Source: Amylostereum areolatum
Taxonomy: Eukaryota > Basidiomycota > Agaricomycetes > Russulales > Stereaceae
Direction: 5' to 3'
Assembly (NCBI GenBank): GCA_012932865.1
Contig: SAXG01000067.1
Coordinates: 124,001-188,000 of the forward strand
DNA length: 64,000 nt
Shown: positions 23,419 to 34,294 of the stretch, in pieces
Layout of the letters: each line of letters opens with the position of its first letter
Position numbering within the stretch: position 1 is the first letter of the stretch
Notes under the pieces: generated by a model
What the model was told of the DNA's origin: nothing
The model's input: only the letters and a program-made list of their open reading frames with translations
Database searches by the model: none
Made by a program: the position numbers and the translations under genes

Positions 23419-25604
23419 ATGCTTCTTGTTCACACCCTGCTGGCGCTCATCCCGCTTGCCCACGCCACTCTTTCCGACGGCCGCAGGAATGCGAGAATGC
23501 CGCCACTGCCCGTGCCGCGGATCGTCTCTCCGGGAGACGAGCAGGAGCCGGTTGTCCACCCGACGACCCAAGCCGTCCTTCCGCCACGGAATACGACGTA
23601 CTACTTCGATCAGCTCATCGACCACAACAACGCCAGTCTGGGAACCTTCAAGCAACGCTACTGGACGACCTGGAACTACTACGAGACTGGTGCTCCCCTT
23701 CATTCCGCACCTTGTTCGCGACACTGATCTTGATGCAGGGGGGCCCATCGTCGTGTTTATGCCTGGAGAAGTAAACAGCGAAAGTGCGCTCATCTGCATC
23801 CATGTCTGTTTTCGTACGACCTACCACTCACCATAATTCCAGACTACATTGGTTACATGACCAACTGGACCATTAGCGGCCAAATTGCCCAACAAGAGAA
23901 GGGCGCGTCGATCGTCCTCGAACATCGCTACTATGGCCTATCCAATCCGTTCCCCGATTTGACCGTGAAAAGCCTCAAGTATCACACCATCCAACAGGCT
24001 GTCGATGACATCGACTACTTCGCCAAGAACGTGAAGCTTCCGATGCCAGGCGGCGACCAGGTCGCTCCTGGACAAGCTCCTTGGATCATGGTCGGTGGTA
24101 GCTACGGAGGTGCGCTGGCAGTGTTGCCTCGTCCCGTCTTCCGTGCTCATCCAATGTTGTGTTATGTCATAGGTGCTTTGACCGGATACACGATGTCCAA
24201 GTAAGGCTCGTTCTCAGTGAGCGTTCGCGGGGCAGGATTAACAATATGGCGCCATTGTAGTAAGCCCGGCCTTTTCCAAGCGGGGTATGCATCGTCCGCT
24301 ACCGTCCAGAACATATTGTAAGCTTCCACCTTCGTACATCCACCACTATTCTCCTCACCTACGGACATAGCAACTTCTGGCGCTACTTCGAACCCATCCG
24401 CGAAAACATGCCTCAGAACTGCTCCAATGATGTTCAAGCTGCCATCGCCGCCTTCGACGGCACTGTCAGCAATGCGTCTGCCTTCAAGGCGCTCCAGGAT
24501 CAGTTCGGGATGGGTGCCGTCACTCACCAGGACGATGTCACCGGCGCGCGTATGTCTCGTCTCTCTTTGTGGCAGCAGCGCGACCGAATTTGACTCGTAC
24601 AACGTCGTAGTGCGGAACAACCTTTGGGTCTGGCAGGACCTGTCTCCCTCTTACGGACCTGGCGCAACATTCTTCGAGTTCTGCGATGCGCTGGAGGTCA
24701 ATGAAGATGGCACGATCGCACCGGAGGGTGGGTTTGGCGCGGAACACGCCTTGACCGCGTGGGGCGCGTACTTCAAGGACACCACCCTTCCCAATCGTGA
24801 GTCCTCCAGCCACATATTTCTCATCGATGGCTCACATCGTCCTCCGCTCCAGTCTGCGGGGATGACGACGCCGAGTACGTGGCCACCTTCGCTCTTCCAG
24901 CTGACCGAGTTTTTAACCATAATTTTGTGCAGGTCGTGTTTGAGCACGTATATCCCCACACAAGATGTATGGACGAATACTTCCATCGACAATGCCCTTC
25001 GCTCGTGGTCGTGGATTGTGTAGGTTTCGTCCTCCTCATTCCTTCATTTTGTCCTGACGCCGTCATCGATAGCTGCAACGAAGTTGGCTTTCTGCAAGAC
25101 ACGGCGCCCGATGACCACCCTTCCCTCGTCTCCCGTATTGTAACCGTAGCGGGCGACCAGAGACAGTGTCAGCTGATGTTCCCAGAGGCGTTCCCCGATC
25201 CGCCCGTCGCCAACGTCGACGCGACGAACACAGCCTACGGCGGCTGGAACATGAACGTCGACCGCCTCTTCTTCGCCACCGGTGAACGTGCGTCTTCAAA
25301 CGTTCTCTTCTTCTTTGCTTCCGGCTAACGTGTGCTGTCCGACGAAGGCGATCCCTGGCGTGACGCGACGCTCTCCGCTGAAGGCCTGACCCCCTCTGGG
25401 ACGCCCGCGGAGAACATCGGCCTCAGCGACGGTTTCCACTGCTCGGACCTCGACAGCGAGAACGCTATCGATGCTACAGTTTTCGCAGTGCAGCAAAAAG
25501 GTCTGGCCCAGATCAAGAAGTGGATCGCGGAGTGGCGGCCAACTCCTGTGAGGCGTGAGGTTGTGCGTATGCGTGTCGGCGGCATTGTTACCAAAGATGT
25601 GTAG
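23419..25604 (+). CDS. Secreted serine peptidase, family S28
   Basis: S28 peptidases (prolyl carboxypeptidase / dipeptidyl peptidase II type) cut after proline in small peptides, usually outside the cell in fungi. The ATG at 23419 starts a signal peptide (MLLVHTLLALIPLAHA). Exons are 23419-23689, 23739-23783, 23843-24109, 24173-24200, 24261-24317, 24371-24549, 24611-24796, 24853-24874, 24933-25019, 25073-25287 and 25348-25604. All borders are GT-AG and give 537 residues without a stop. Landmarks are YYFDQLIDHNN, IVLEHRYYGLSNP, the nucleophile Ser in VGGSYGGA, Asp in GERDPW and His in SDGFHCSDL. Sequon sites such as NNAS and NWT suggest glycosylation. It is the only intact member of three copies in the window. 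Confidence 0.9.
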
Positions 25605-25947
25605 GGGGATGAAACGATGTACGCAGAAGTTTCGAATGGGACGAACGCGGCTTTCTAGTTACCCTTTTTCGCGGGCGAACCTTCCTGATGCGCAATCGAT
25701 CCCATCTGCCCCCCAAGCTAATTCCTCGGGACACCTTTTACAAGGCAGCTCAAGTGTTACAGCTTCACGGCTTGTGTGATTAGTGGACGGGCTATGTTCT
25801 TGTTCATACCTCCCTAACAACTGCCAGTATAGCTGATACTACTTATGTGATCAGAGCAAGGAATGATAATACGTGTACAATATTACAGGGATTCTATTCG
25901 AATAATAAGACGGGACGACGGCGAGCCTGAGCGAGGTGGTGATAGGG
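25605..25947. other. Spacer between convergent genes
   Basis: Shared 3' region of the S28 gene (plus strand) and the first TPR copy (minus strand). No gene seen. Confidence 0.4.
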
Positions 25948-27309
25948 TTACATAGCCATCATAAGATATTTGTCAAGCTCTTGTCGGACACCGGTGTCAT
26001 TCTTGAGCTCTTCCCGTCGAAGAGCGCGATTCAGAACGTTCCGAGCCTTTGCGATGTCTCCAAGGCATTCGTGCGCGCGAGCTTGGCGGTAATATCTGAA
26101 CGGTACAGCAGGCGTGATTGAGGAGAAGACATCGAACACTCGAGAGAGACACTTACGCCTTCGCATAGGCAGGATCGGCATCTTCTGAACGTCTGCCGTC
26201 CTCCTCAGCCTTTTGGGGGCTAAATTCCTTGCTATCCCAAAGATACACGGCAGCTCGGTTCGCGAGAAACACCGCCAAAAGCTTGCGGACGGTGTCCGAT
26301 TTATCAAGCTTCATTTTCAGGCCATACTCTTTGAGGGTGTAGTCCAAATGTTCGATGCCGTGCGTGTACGACTCCAAGGCCAGTGCGATGTCCTTCTTCG
26401 CGTACGCCTCGTTGCCCGTGGTCTTCCACCCCTGACCGACGTTGATCAAGACGTCGATGACCAAGCCCACCTTGTTTGAACCCTGCGTCCGTGGTCCGCT
26501 ATCAAATTTCCAGGAAAACGGGCGCGGGAGGGAGTCGAAGAATGGGCGAAGGATAGGGTCGATAGGACTTGTAGGCGGGGGCGACGAGGAGAAGGGTGGG
26601 GAGGCCCGGTTTGAACATGCTTCCAACATTCGCAAAGCTTTCGCGGATGAATCTTCCCATGTCCCGAATGTCAGAAAAAGAACGACGGGAGAGGAAAACG
26701 ACGTACGCCATCACTTCATCGTCGGTGGGCTTGATCCTCGAGGCCCGCACCAAGCGAGGCATCACCGGGTTGTCGCATGCCATCAGCCACTGCTTCGTGA
26801 TACAGGTCTTTCCGTCTATCTCCAGCTGCCAGTCGATATTATCGTGTAGTTCCAACGTCCATGTCTCGGGGATGGAGGGCAGGGAGGAAAGATCGACGGT
26901 GGTCACGTCGGTTGGTTTTATCTTCTCCTTCTCGCTGTTTTCGGCAACCATCAGGTTCTTGTGCCAGGAAGTGCCCTGTTTGGACGAGATATATCTGTGG
27001 GCAACGAGTGTAAGAGCGAGAAGAAAAGCATAACACATGCTTACTGAAGGGTTTTTTTCGTGGTCCTACGTGTACTTTCCAGTAACAGGATCGAAATCCG
27101 CGCTCTGGACGACATGCTAGACGGACGATGTTAGCAACATCTGAATCCGAGTCTCTAATAGTAACACCAGATAGAGCCGCAGAGCGTGCATTAGTATACT
27201 ACGCACCGTGAGAAACTCATCAGTTAGGATGGATTCCAACCCTTGAGGGAAGATTCATCTTCTTTCGGAGTTCTTCCATCTCCTGCGGCGATGGGAGCTT
27301 TTTCGACAT
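25948..27309 (-). pseudogene. TPR-domain protein copy A, frameshifted
   Basis: First of four tandem paralogues. An N-terminal domain with LPSIPETWTLELHDNIDWQLEIDG leads to a C-terminal tetratricopeptide (TPR) region with AYAKKDIALALESYTHGIEH, LAVFLANRAAVYL and ARAHECLGDIAKARNVL. TPRs are helical-pair scaffolds for protein binding. The ATG is at 27309 with a TATATA element about 65 bases upstream. Compared with copy B, exon 1 needs a one-base correction near 27,255-27,262 to read on into PQGLESILTDEFLT. A second shift lies near 26,580, between APAYKSY and DPILRPFF. Both would truncate the product. Function unknown; base-calling error cannot be excluded. Confidence 0.7.
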
Positions 27310-27370
27310 GGTTGTTTGCTTGGGGAGAGGGAGGCGCACTATGCTTGGATATTGCGGATGCTCGAGCTCC

Positions 27371-27378
27371 TATATAAG
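27371..27378 (-). promoter_or_regulatory. TATA-like element of TPR copy A
   Basis: TATATAAG on the plus strand, read as CTTATATA on the minus strand, lies 62 bases before the ATG of copy A. Copy B has a similar TTATATAA at 29086-29093, 53 bases before its ATG. Confidence 0.45.
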
Positions 27379-27652
27379 GCGGCCCCCGAACGGGGTTAGC
27401 GGAGGTTAGCGGCCCGTTAGCCGACGTCCAGGCACCGTCGCACTTGCGGGCCTGCAGCAAAGAGATTTGGTCATATCACCCAACTTTATATGGGTTTCGT
27501 AGGACTCGATTTTCCGCGCAAAAAAATAAACTGACCATACGAAGAGGTAGAACTATTGGTACATGGATGTCATGCAGCATCGGAACTTACGGCCTTCAAC
27601 GATTTGAGGTGGCAATGCCCGCTCGCTTTCCACGACTCGACGGATGATGCAG

Positions 27653-29033
27653 TCAGGCCGCCGCCATCGCACGGTATCTATCAAGTTCTTCCTGGATGCC
27701 GACGTCATTCTTGAGCTCCTTCTGCCGGAGCGCACGCTCCAGAGCTTCGCAGGCCTTTCCAACATCCCCAAGGCATTCGTGCGCACGAGCTTGGCGATAG
27801 TATCTGGAAACGACGGACAAGGCCTTTGAGTCAGAAATCCATCCCACCCAGCTCATGTGGTGCACGAGGAACGACGCCACTCACCCCTTGGCATATCCTG
27901 GTTCGAGCTCTTCCGCACGCCGCCCATCCGCCTCCGCCTTCTGCGGGCTGAACTCCTTGCCGTCCAACAGATACACCGCCGCCCTGTTGGCGCAACACAC
28001 AGCCAGAAGCCCGCAAATGTCCTCGAGCTTCCCGCAGTGGCCCCTCGCCCCATGCTCCCTCACCGCGCGCTCCAGATGGCCGATCCCGCACGTGTACGCG
28101 TCCCGCGCCAGTTTCGCATTTTTCTCCGCGTATGCCTGGTTGCCCCAGCCTTTCCAGTTGCGGCCGGCGCTGTAGAGGACGTCGAGCATCAGGTGGGAAA
28201 AGTCCGTGCTTTGCGTCCTCGGCTCGCTGTCGAACTTCCAGGCGACCGGCTCCGGGAGGGCGTGGAGGAGGGCGTGGAGGCCGCTTTGGTAGGGCTTGAA
28301 GGCGGGGGAGATGAGGAGGCGGTTGGGGAAACCCTGTTTGAACGTGCCTGTGACGCTCTCCGCGAAGCTTTGGCGCACGAAGCTATTCCACAGCGTCCAT
28401 TTCAGTAGGATAATGCAGAGGAGCGGCGACGACGTACGTCAATACATCGGATTCGGTGGGCTTGGACCTCGTGGGATGGACCATGCGAGTCGTCTCCCCG
28501 TCGTTGCACGCCATCAACCACCACCCCTTCGTGATGTACGCTTGCCCATCCATATCCACCAGCCACTCCACGTTCTCGTGCAACTCCAACGTCCACATCT
28601 CAGGCACGCAAGGCAGGGCGGCGATATCGAAGTTCGACATGTCAGGTTCGTTCACGCTTTCTAGTTTGATGCTTCCCGTGGCCACTCTTCTCTTGTACCA
28701 GGGCGCGTCCATGTTGGAGGCAATGTATCTGTACGTGTTGAGTCGTATAGGATCAGAAATGAAGTCAAGAGCGAGGACGCTTACTGCAGCATTTCCTCTT
28801 CTGCGTTGGAGGCCGTTGTGGGCTTCTCCATCGAGCCGTCGGCTTGCATACGTCGCAGGACTTCCTGTATAAGTGACGCAAGGCGTTGTCAGAAACATCG
28901 AGAGAACTGGCCCGCCGACATCACGCACCATCAAGAAGTCGTTTTTCAAGATCTCCTTCATAGCCGGAGGGATGTCCATTCGGTCGAGGAGTTCTTCCTT
29001 CAAGTTGTTTATGGGTCGAGAGTGGTACGACAT
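27653..29033 (-). CDS. TPR-domain protein copy B, apparently intact
   Basis: The only copy of the array whose exons join without a lesion. The ATG at 29033 starts MSYHSRPINNLKEELLDRMD. The second exon has EVLRRMQADGS. The third has MDAPWYKRRVATG and the family N-terminal signature CVPEMWTLELHENVEWLVDMDG. After an intron (28,374-28,440 region) comes FVRQSFAESVTGTFKQGFP, then the TPR region with WGNQAYAEKNAKLARDAYTC and LLAVCCANRAAVYLLDG. A last intron with donor GTGAGT precedes YYRQARAHECLGDVGKACEAL and the stop at 27653. No signal peptide or membrane segment is seen, so it is probably cytosolic or nuclear. Ligand and role are unknown. The layout (N-terminal domain, then about three TPRs) suggests an adaptor. 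Confidence 0.7.
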
Positions 29034-29418
29034 GGCGGTTGAATATGGGGAATGGGACACGGACTGTTGGCATTTTCGATCCCACTTATATAACCCTCGC
29101 GCGGGGTGAGCCGAGGCCGCCGTGCCACCCCAAGTCTGTGGCAAAGAACAATGGCCATTGTCGCGTCGTTCGGGAGACAATAGGACGACATCGACCCTGT
29201 GGCCCATGATAGAATGACCGGTTGATTCGCGGATTGTCAGAAGCGGACAACGCAACTTGGAAAAAAAGAAAGCTCCGTGATACGGTTTTATGCGATTGAG
29301 ATCGGGTCTGCAGGTACAAGTACATTGTGCGACGATGAGGCGGCGAATCCAACCTAGGAACAATGGCCACAATGAGCCATGTAACACGACCGAAAAGAAC
29401 AACAATAGAACGCACGTC
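29034..29418. other. Spacer between TPR copies B and C
   Basis: Holds the presumed promoter of copy B (TTATATAA at 29086-29093). Nothing else recognised. Confidence 0.4.
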
Positions 29419-30668
29419 TCAAAGGCCCTCCAACCTGCGCAACTGCTCCTCAAAGCTCTTCTCGCCCTCCATCCCCGGCTTCTGCATCGCGAGTTTAATC
29501 ACCTCACGCGCCTTCCCTAGCTCACCCCGTAGCTCGTGCGCCCGCATCTGACGATGGTACCTGTAGAGAGAACGGATCAGACACTACGCCACTTCGCGCG
29601 CAAAGAAAGAGATCTACGTACGCCTTGACGTAGGTCGGATCCGCCACCTCCGCCTACTGCGCGTTCTCCAGCGCTTCCTTCGCGTCCATTCTCGGACCCT
29701 CCATCATTAGCGCCGCCGCACGGTTCGCCCAGCACACCGCCAGCATTCGCCTCAAATTTGCCCTCTGCGCCGGATCGCGCGTCTCCTTCAGCGCGCCGTG
29801 GCATGTCCAACGGCGGCGACGAACGCGTCGAGCGCCCCGGCGCGATTCTTCCTCTCATATGCGAGCTTTCCCGCGGTCTTGCACTGCTGCACGAGATCCA
29901 GGTACTTCACGCCGCGGAACTCGACGTGCATGTCGACGATGGCGTTGCGCGCGGCTTGGGCTTCGGGGGTTTCGAGTGCCCATGCGAGCGGGCGGGGGAG
30001 CGCGTCGAGGAAAGGTTGGAGGATGGTGACGTAAGGACCGAATTCGGGGGAGAAGAGCATGATTTCGGGGAGAGAGACGGGGAACGGACGGTTCGCAATG
30101 GCGTCGCGGACAAATCTGAGGTCAAGGTGAATACATACGCTGTGACAGCGACGGGGAAGGCGTACTTGAGTATCGTGGCGGGCTCGGGCATGGCGTGCGC
30201 AGTTCACCCCTGCTCCCGATGCAATAGAAATCGAACCGTGGGTTGCCGCCGGAGGTGGACGGACCCTTGTCCGTGACGTAGAACTGCCACATGGTGTTCG
30301 GCTCGGGCACGAGCGACGCGAAGTCGTAGTCGGACACGTCGATCTGCTCCTGCCGGACCATGTCCTCCATCGCGGCGGACAGCACGTTTTGCACGTCTGG
30401 CTCGTCGGGGTGTTCTTCTATATACCTTTGCGAATTTCGAGTGCCATTTCGTCAGAGGTGGAGGCGGGTAGCGTACCTTATCATTCTGGTCCATTCGCCG
30501 ATCTTGCCTGTGAGGGGGTCCGGGCCAACCTTTGCGATCAGTCTCTGCGCGGGCGTACTTATCAGTACTTCATAGCCTGGGGATGGGCCACGACATACGT
30601 ACAATCAGATCGAGATCGGATTGGGAAGTCCCTGATGCAGGAGAGCCTGAGAGTGGGTGCCCGGCCAT
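29419..30668 (-). pseudogene. TPR-domain protein copy C, frameshifts and a nonsense codon
   Basis: Closest to copy D. The likely ATG is at 30668 (MAGHPLSGSPASGTS). The N-terminal domain shows SDYDFASLVPEPNTMWQFYV. The TPR part shows YLDLVQQCKTAGKLAYERKN, LAVCWANRAAALMMEG and, after an intron, RAHELRGELGKAREVI, with the stop at 29419-29421. Relative to D, bases are missing after CIGSRGEL, shifting the frame just before PEPATILK. One base is lost after VGHA near 29,800. A TAG follows ENAQ near 29,655 where D has AAG (Lys). Three independent lesions make this a pseudogene. Confidence 0.75.
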
Positions 30669-31255
30669 TTCGCTGTGTGCTCATGTTGCTACAAGCAATG
30701 ATAAGCCCCTGAGTAGGCTAGCCAGCTTCGTAGCTTTCAATAACTTACATCAGTTGTGTGAGGGCGAGGATAATAGGTGACTTTGCGTTGACAGTAGGAG
30801 TGAGAAGGGGATATATGCGTCCATCGTCTTCCTCACCCAGGGAACATTCGTGTTGCATCTTGACTTCGATGTCTCACGGAGGCACGAGCCTCAAAAACGC
30901 AAAAAAAACAGATTCACAGCACATGGCCGTCGCGTCCCCGACTGCTCACCACTGCCAGACCTGCGACGGGATCAGGGACGTCATGTACGATGAGTTCAGA
31001 ACTTTCGCTGGAGATTTCGATCCCTGCTTTAGATATCCCAGACCGCAGGTAGGGCCACTGCATGAAAGCCCCCTGAAAGCACCCGCCAACGAAAGCGGCG
31101 AGCAGTTCGATCGAGACCGAGTCTACGATGCTCAGTGTACACAGCGGAGGGTACAAGCACATCATACCACGGTCCGGCGAAATGAACCTAAGAAGAAAAC
31201 GCATCAGGCACGCAAAACACAGCCAAAAAGGGGGAGAACCAAACGCACATATCCC
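30669..31255. other. Spacer between TPR copies C and D
   Basis: No gene seen. Open frames on the plus strand are Arg/Pro-rich and overlap the promoter side of copy C. Confidence 0.4.
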
Positions 31256-32600
31256 TCATCGTGCCTCCAGCCTGCTCAGCTGCTCCCTCAAGCTCCTCTC
31301 GCCCTGAAGCCCCGGTTTTCTGCATCGCGCGCCTCGTCACCTCTCGCGCCTTCTCCACGTCGCCCAGAATCTCATGTGCGCGCGCCTGCCGATGGTACCT
31401 GTAGAGAGAACAGGTGAGAAGGGGATGTCCTCGAGCCGTGACGAAAGAGAGACGCACGCCTTGACATAGGTCGGATCCGCCACCTCCGCCTTCTGCGCGT
31501 GGTCGAGCGCCTCCTTCGCGTCCATGTCCCGGCCCCTCCATCAACAACGCCGCCGCTCGGTCCGCCCAGCACACCGCCAGCGCGCGCCTCGCGCCCGCCC
31601 TGTGTGCGGGATTTCCGCTCTCCTTCAACGCGCCCATGGCATGATCGACGGCGGCGGCGAACGCGTCGAGCGCGCCCGCGCGGTTCTTCCGCTCGTACGC
31701 GAGCTTGCCCGCGTCCTTGCACTGCTGCACAAGGTCGAGGTACTTCGCCCCGCGGAACTCGTCGTGCATGCCGCTGATGGCGTCGCGCGCGGCTTGGTAT
31801 TCGGGGGTTTCGAGCGTCCATTGGAGGGGGCGGGGGAGGGCGTCGAGGAAGGGCTGGATGGCGGGGACGTAGGGGGCATATTCAGGGGAGAAGAGCATGA
31901 TTTCGGGGAGGGAGGGCGTGATGGGGTAGGGGCGGTTCGCGATGGCGTCGCGAATGAATCTGCGGGGGTTCACGTTAGGGGTCATGGGTTGGAAGGAACG
32001 AGTGCTTGTGGAGTAGGACGCACTTGAGCACAGCTGGGGACTCCGGCATCTCGTGCGAGTCGAAGACATGGCGCGGTTCGCCCCGACTCCCGATGCATAT
32101 GAACGCGAACCGCTTGTTGACGGGGGTGGAGTGGCCGTTGTCCTCGACGTAAAACTGCCACATGGCGTTGGGTTCGGGTACGAGCGACGCGAAGTCGTAG
32201 TCGGATACGTCGATCTGGTCGTGCTGGGCCATGGTGTCCATTGCGGTGGACATGATCCGTTGCACATCCGGGTCGTTGAAGTTCTCGCGGATGTAGCTTT
32301 ACGAGGTGCGTGGAGTGTCCCGTTAGACGGCTTTCAGGTGAAGATTGACGGGGGAAGGGTGGGGGGAGATTCCAAGTGGACGTACTTATTGATGCTGGAC
32401 CATTCGACATTGCCTGTGACGGGGTCCGGGCGGAGTTTGGCGACCATCCTCTACAGAGGTGGACGTCAACATGCAGCGCTGCAAGCCAGTTGTTCATTAC
32501 GTACCTCCACGAGATCTGGAGTGAACAGGGCACTCCCTAGAGGTGGCGAAACCTCCTCGGAGGATGTGGACACCTCGCCATTTCGCGTGCTTGAGCTCAT
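31256..32600 (-). pseudogene. TPR-domain protein copy D, frameshifted
   Basis: The ATG at 32600 starts MSSSTRNGEVSTSSEEVS and is followed by a donor after TPDLVE. The N-terminal domain has DYDFASLVPEPNAMWQFYVED. The TPR region has FRGAKYLDLVQQCKDAGKL, ALAVCWADRAAALLMEG and, after an intron, YHRQARAHEILGDVEKAREV. One extra base near 31,525 (after LLMEGPG) shifts the frame before MDAKEALDHAQKAEVADPTY. Another extra base in an AAAA run near 31,320 shifts it before the family ending, whose natural stop would be at 31256-31258. Copies C and D are a recent pair. Confidence 0.7.
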
Positions 32601-32879
32601 AGTATTGGATGACTGGTACGCTGCTGATCGGTGACTGTCCCTAACAAACTTCGAATTTGATATCGAAAGCCTTGCGTTGATTATGCAACTTCGTCTGAAG
32701 GCTTACTTATAGGAAGGATGGAGGATGAATGAGTAATTGAGTGTGTCCACCGCGGTGAAGTTTCACTTAGACTCAGGAGGCGCCCGCTTATCCCAAGCGC
32801 CCACGGGTGACGTGACAAAACGCGTGACGTCACATGGCATAACTCATCCGGAGTCTGTGACCTCGCCTCGTTACTTACG
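32601..32879. other. Divergent promoter region
   Basis: Lies between copy D (minus) and the next gene (plus). ACTTATAGG near 32,705 could be a TATA element for copy D. The 5' exon of the plus-strand gene may lie here. Confidence 0.35.
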
Positions 32880-33718
32880 GTGCACGACGACCAAGTCACC
32901 GAACCGACTCCTTCCTTCCTTCTTACCACCACCACGGCCCCCCGCTCTCACTACGACAGCTCCGCCTCTTGCTCGCTCTCCCCCGAACCCGTCAAGAAAC
33001 CCACCCGGAAGCGCAAATCCGACGCGTCGACCGCGCCCTCCAAAAAGGCACGCACGAGCAAGGCATCTGGCAGCGGCGCGCCGTCCAACGCCGCCGCGCA
33101 GGCTCTCATCGCAACCGTGCTCTCCAACACGAGCATCTACGCCGACGCAGAGAATTCTCAGGCGATCGGTAACGCGTTGATCACCATCGCTACGTACGCC
33201 CGGGAGCTGGAGAATGCGCTCGCGGCGGGTGCGGGTGCGGGAGGCAGTGGGAGCGCGTCGCCGGTGAAGACGCCTGCGCAGCTCGAAGCAGCCGTGGAGA
33301 AGATCCGCAAGGCGGCTGTCAGTGGTATCAAGAACCAAATGAAGGTGTGTATCGCTGGCGCGGCGTCCTGTTCTGTGCTGATCATTCCTACACACAGTGG
33401 CGCGCGAGCTGCAAGACGGGCGGCGCTAAATGGGTCTACGACGGCTTCTGCCCAGACCCGGAGGTCTTCGGCGCGCTCCTGGGTTTGGAGGGGCCTCCGA
33501 CGTTCAAGATGAAGAAGTTCGCGCGCGACGAGTTCGAGCAGAACGTTGGGTACATTCGAGCGAGTGCGCGGTGCGTTGTCCCGTCCCCCTCTTTGGATTG
33601 TTCTCATCGTCGTTTACTGTGGTACAGGTACAATGATCTGTCCATCACTAGTGACGTCAACGTGCGGTACAACGCCGAGAGCGGGGAGTTCAAGTTTACT
33701 GGCTCGTACGGTGTCTAA
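32880..33718 (+). CDS. Conserved basidiomycete protein of unknown function
   Basis: Three exons: about 32880-33344, 33398-33570 and 33628-33718, with introns of 53 and 57 nt in correct phase. The first part is Ser/Lys-rich with a basic patch (KKPTRKRKSD) that could be a nuclear localisation signal, then a helical stretch. The C-terminal 85 residues (KTGGAKWVYDGFCPDPEVFG, PPTFKMKKFARDEFEQNVG, a short beta-rich tail) look like a small compact domain found in other mushroom proteins; I know no function. The frame opens at GTG, and no in-frame ATG precedes residue 150, so a 5' exon with the true start is missing from this model. Confidence 0.55.
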
Positions 33719-34294
33719 CGGCACCAGCCGACACCCGCCCACACCAGTTTTTCTACATATCGATTTCAAATCTTCTTTTCGTATGCTCGTATATAGTCTT
33801 ACTCGTTCGGACTGATTTCTTAGAACTGTCATATACATATAACCGCCCCGAGCATATTCGTATTCCTTGTAATCGTCATTCATCAGTGGGTTCTCCTCTG
33901 GTGGGCCACCAATGCCTTTACCAGCTTACAAGACTAAGTACCAGCTTGAGCTTCAACGTAGATGGAAGAAAACATACTTAAATATACAAAAGGCGGAAAA
34001 CAAACCTCGAAATCACCTAGGCCAGCGTGCCACGGGCCTATCTTCAGTTTTAAGGAGACTCGCTGGAATATATAAAAGTCCGAATGAGGTGATACGCATA
34101 AGAAAGCCAATTCGACACCTATCTAGTATCCATAGTACACGCGATCCCCGCCCCACATATCAGCAGATGCAGCACCGGCACGACTCTTGAGTCGCAGTCT
34201 CGTGCAAGGTGTCATTGCTGAGAGTCGCTGGTGTACAGTATTCATGAGTGTCAGGAAGTAGTATACTCAGGCTGTCAATATTCAATATTCAATA
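33719..34294. other. Spacer between convergent genes
   Basis: No gene seen. The sequence is unremarkable apart from three tandem TCAATATT words near 34,277-34,297. Confidence 0.4.
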
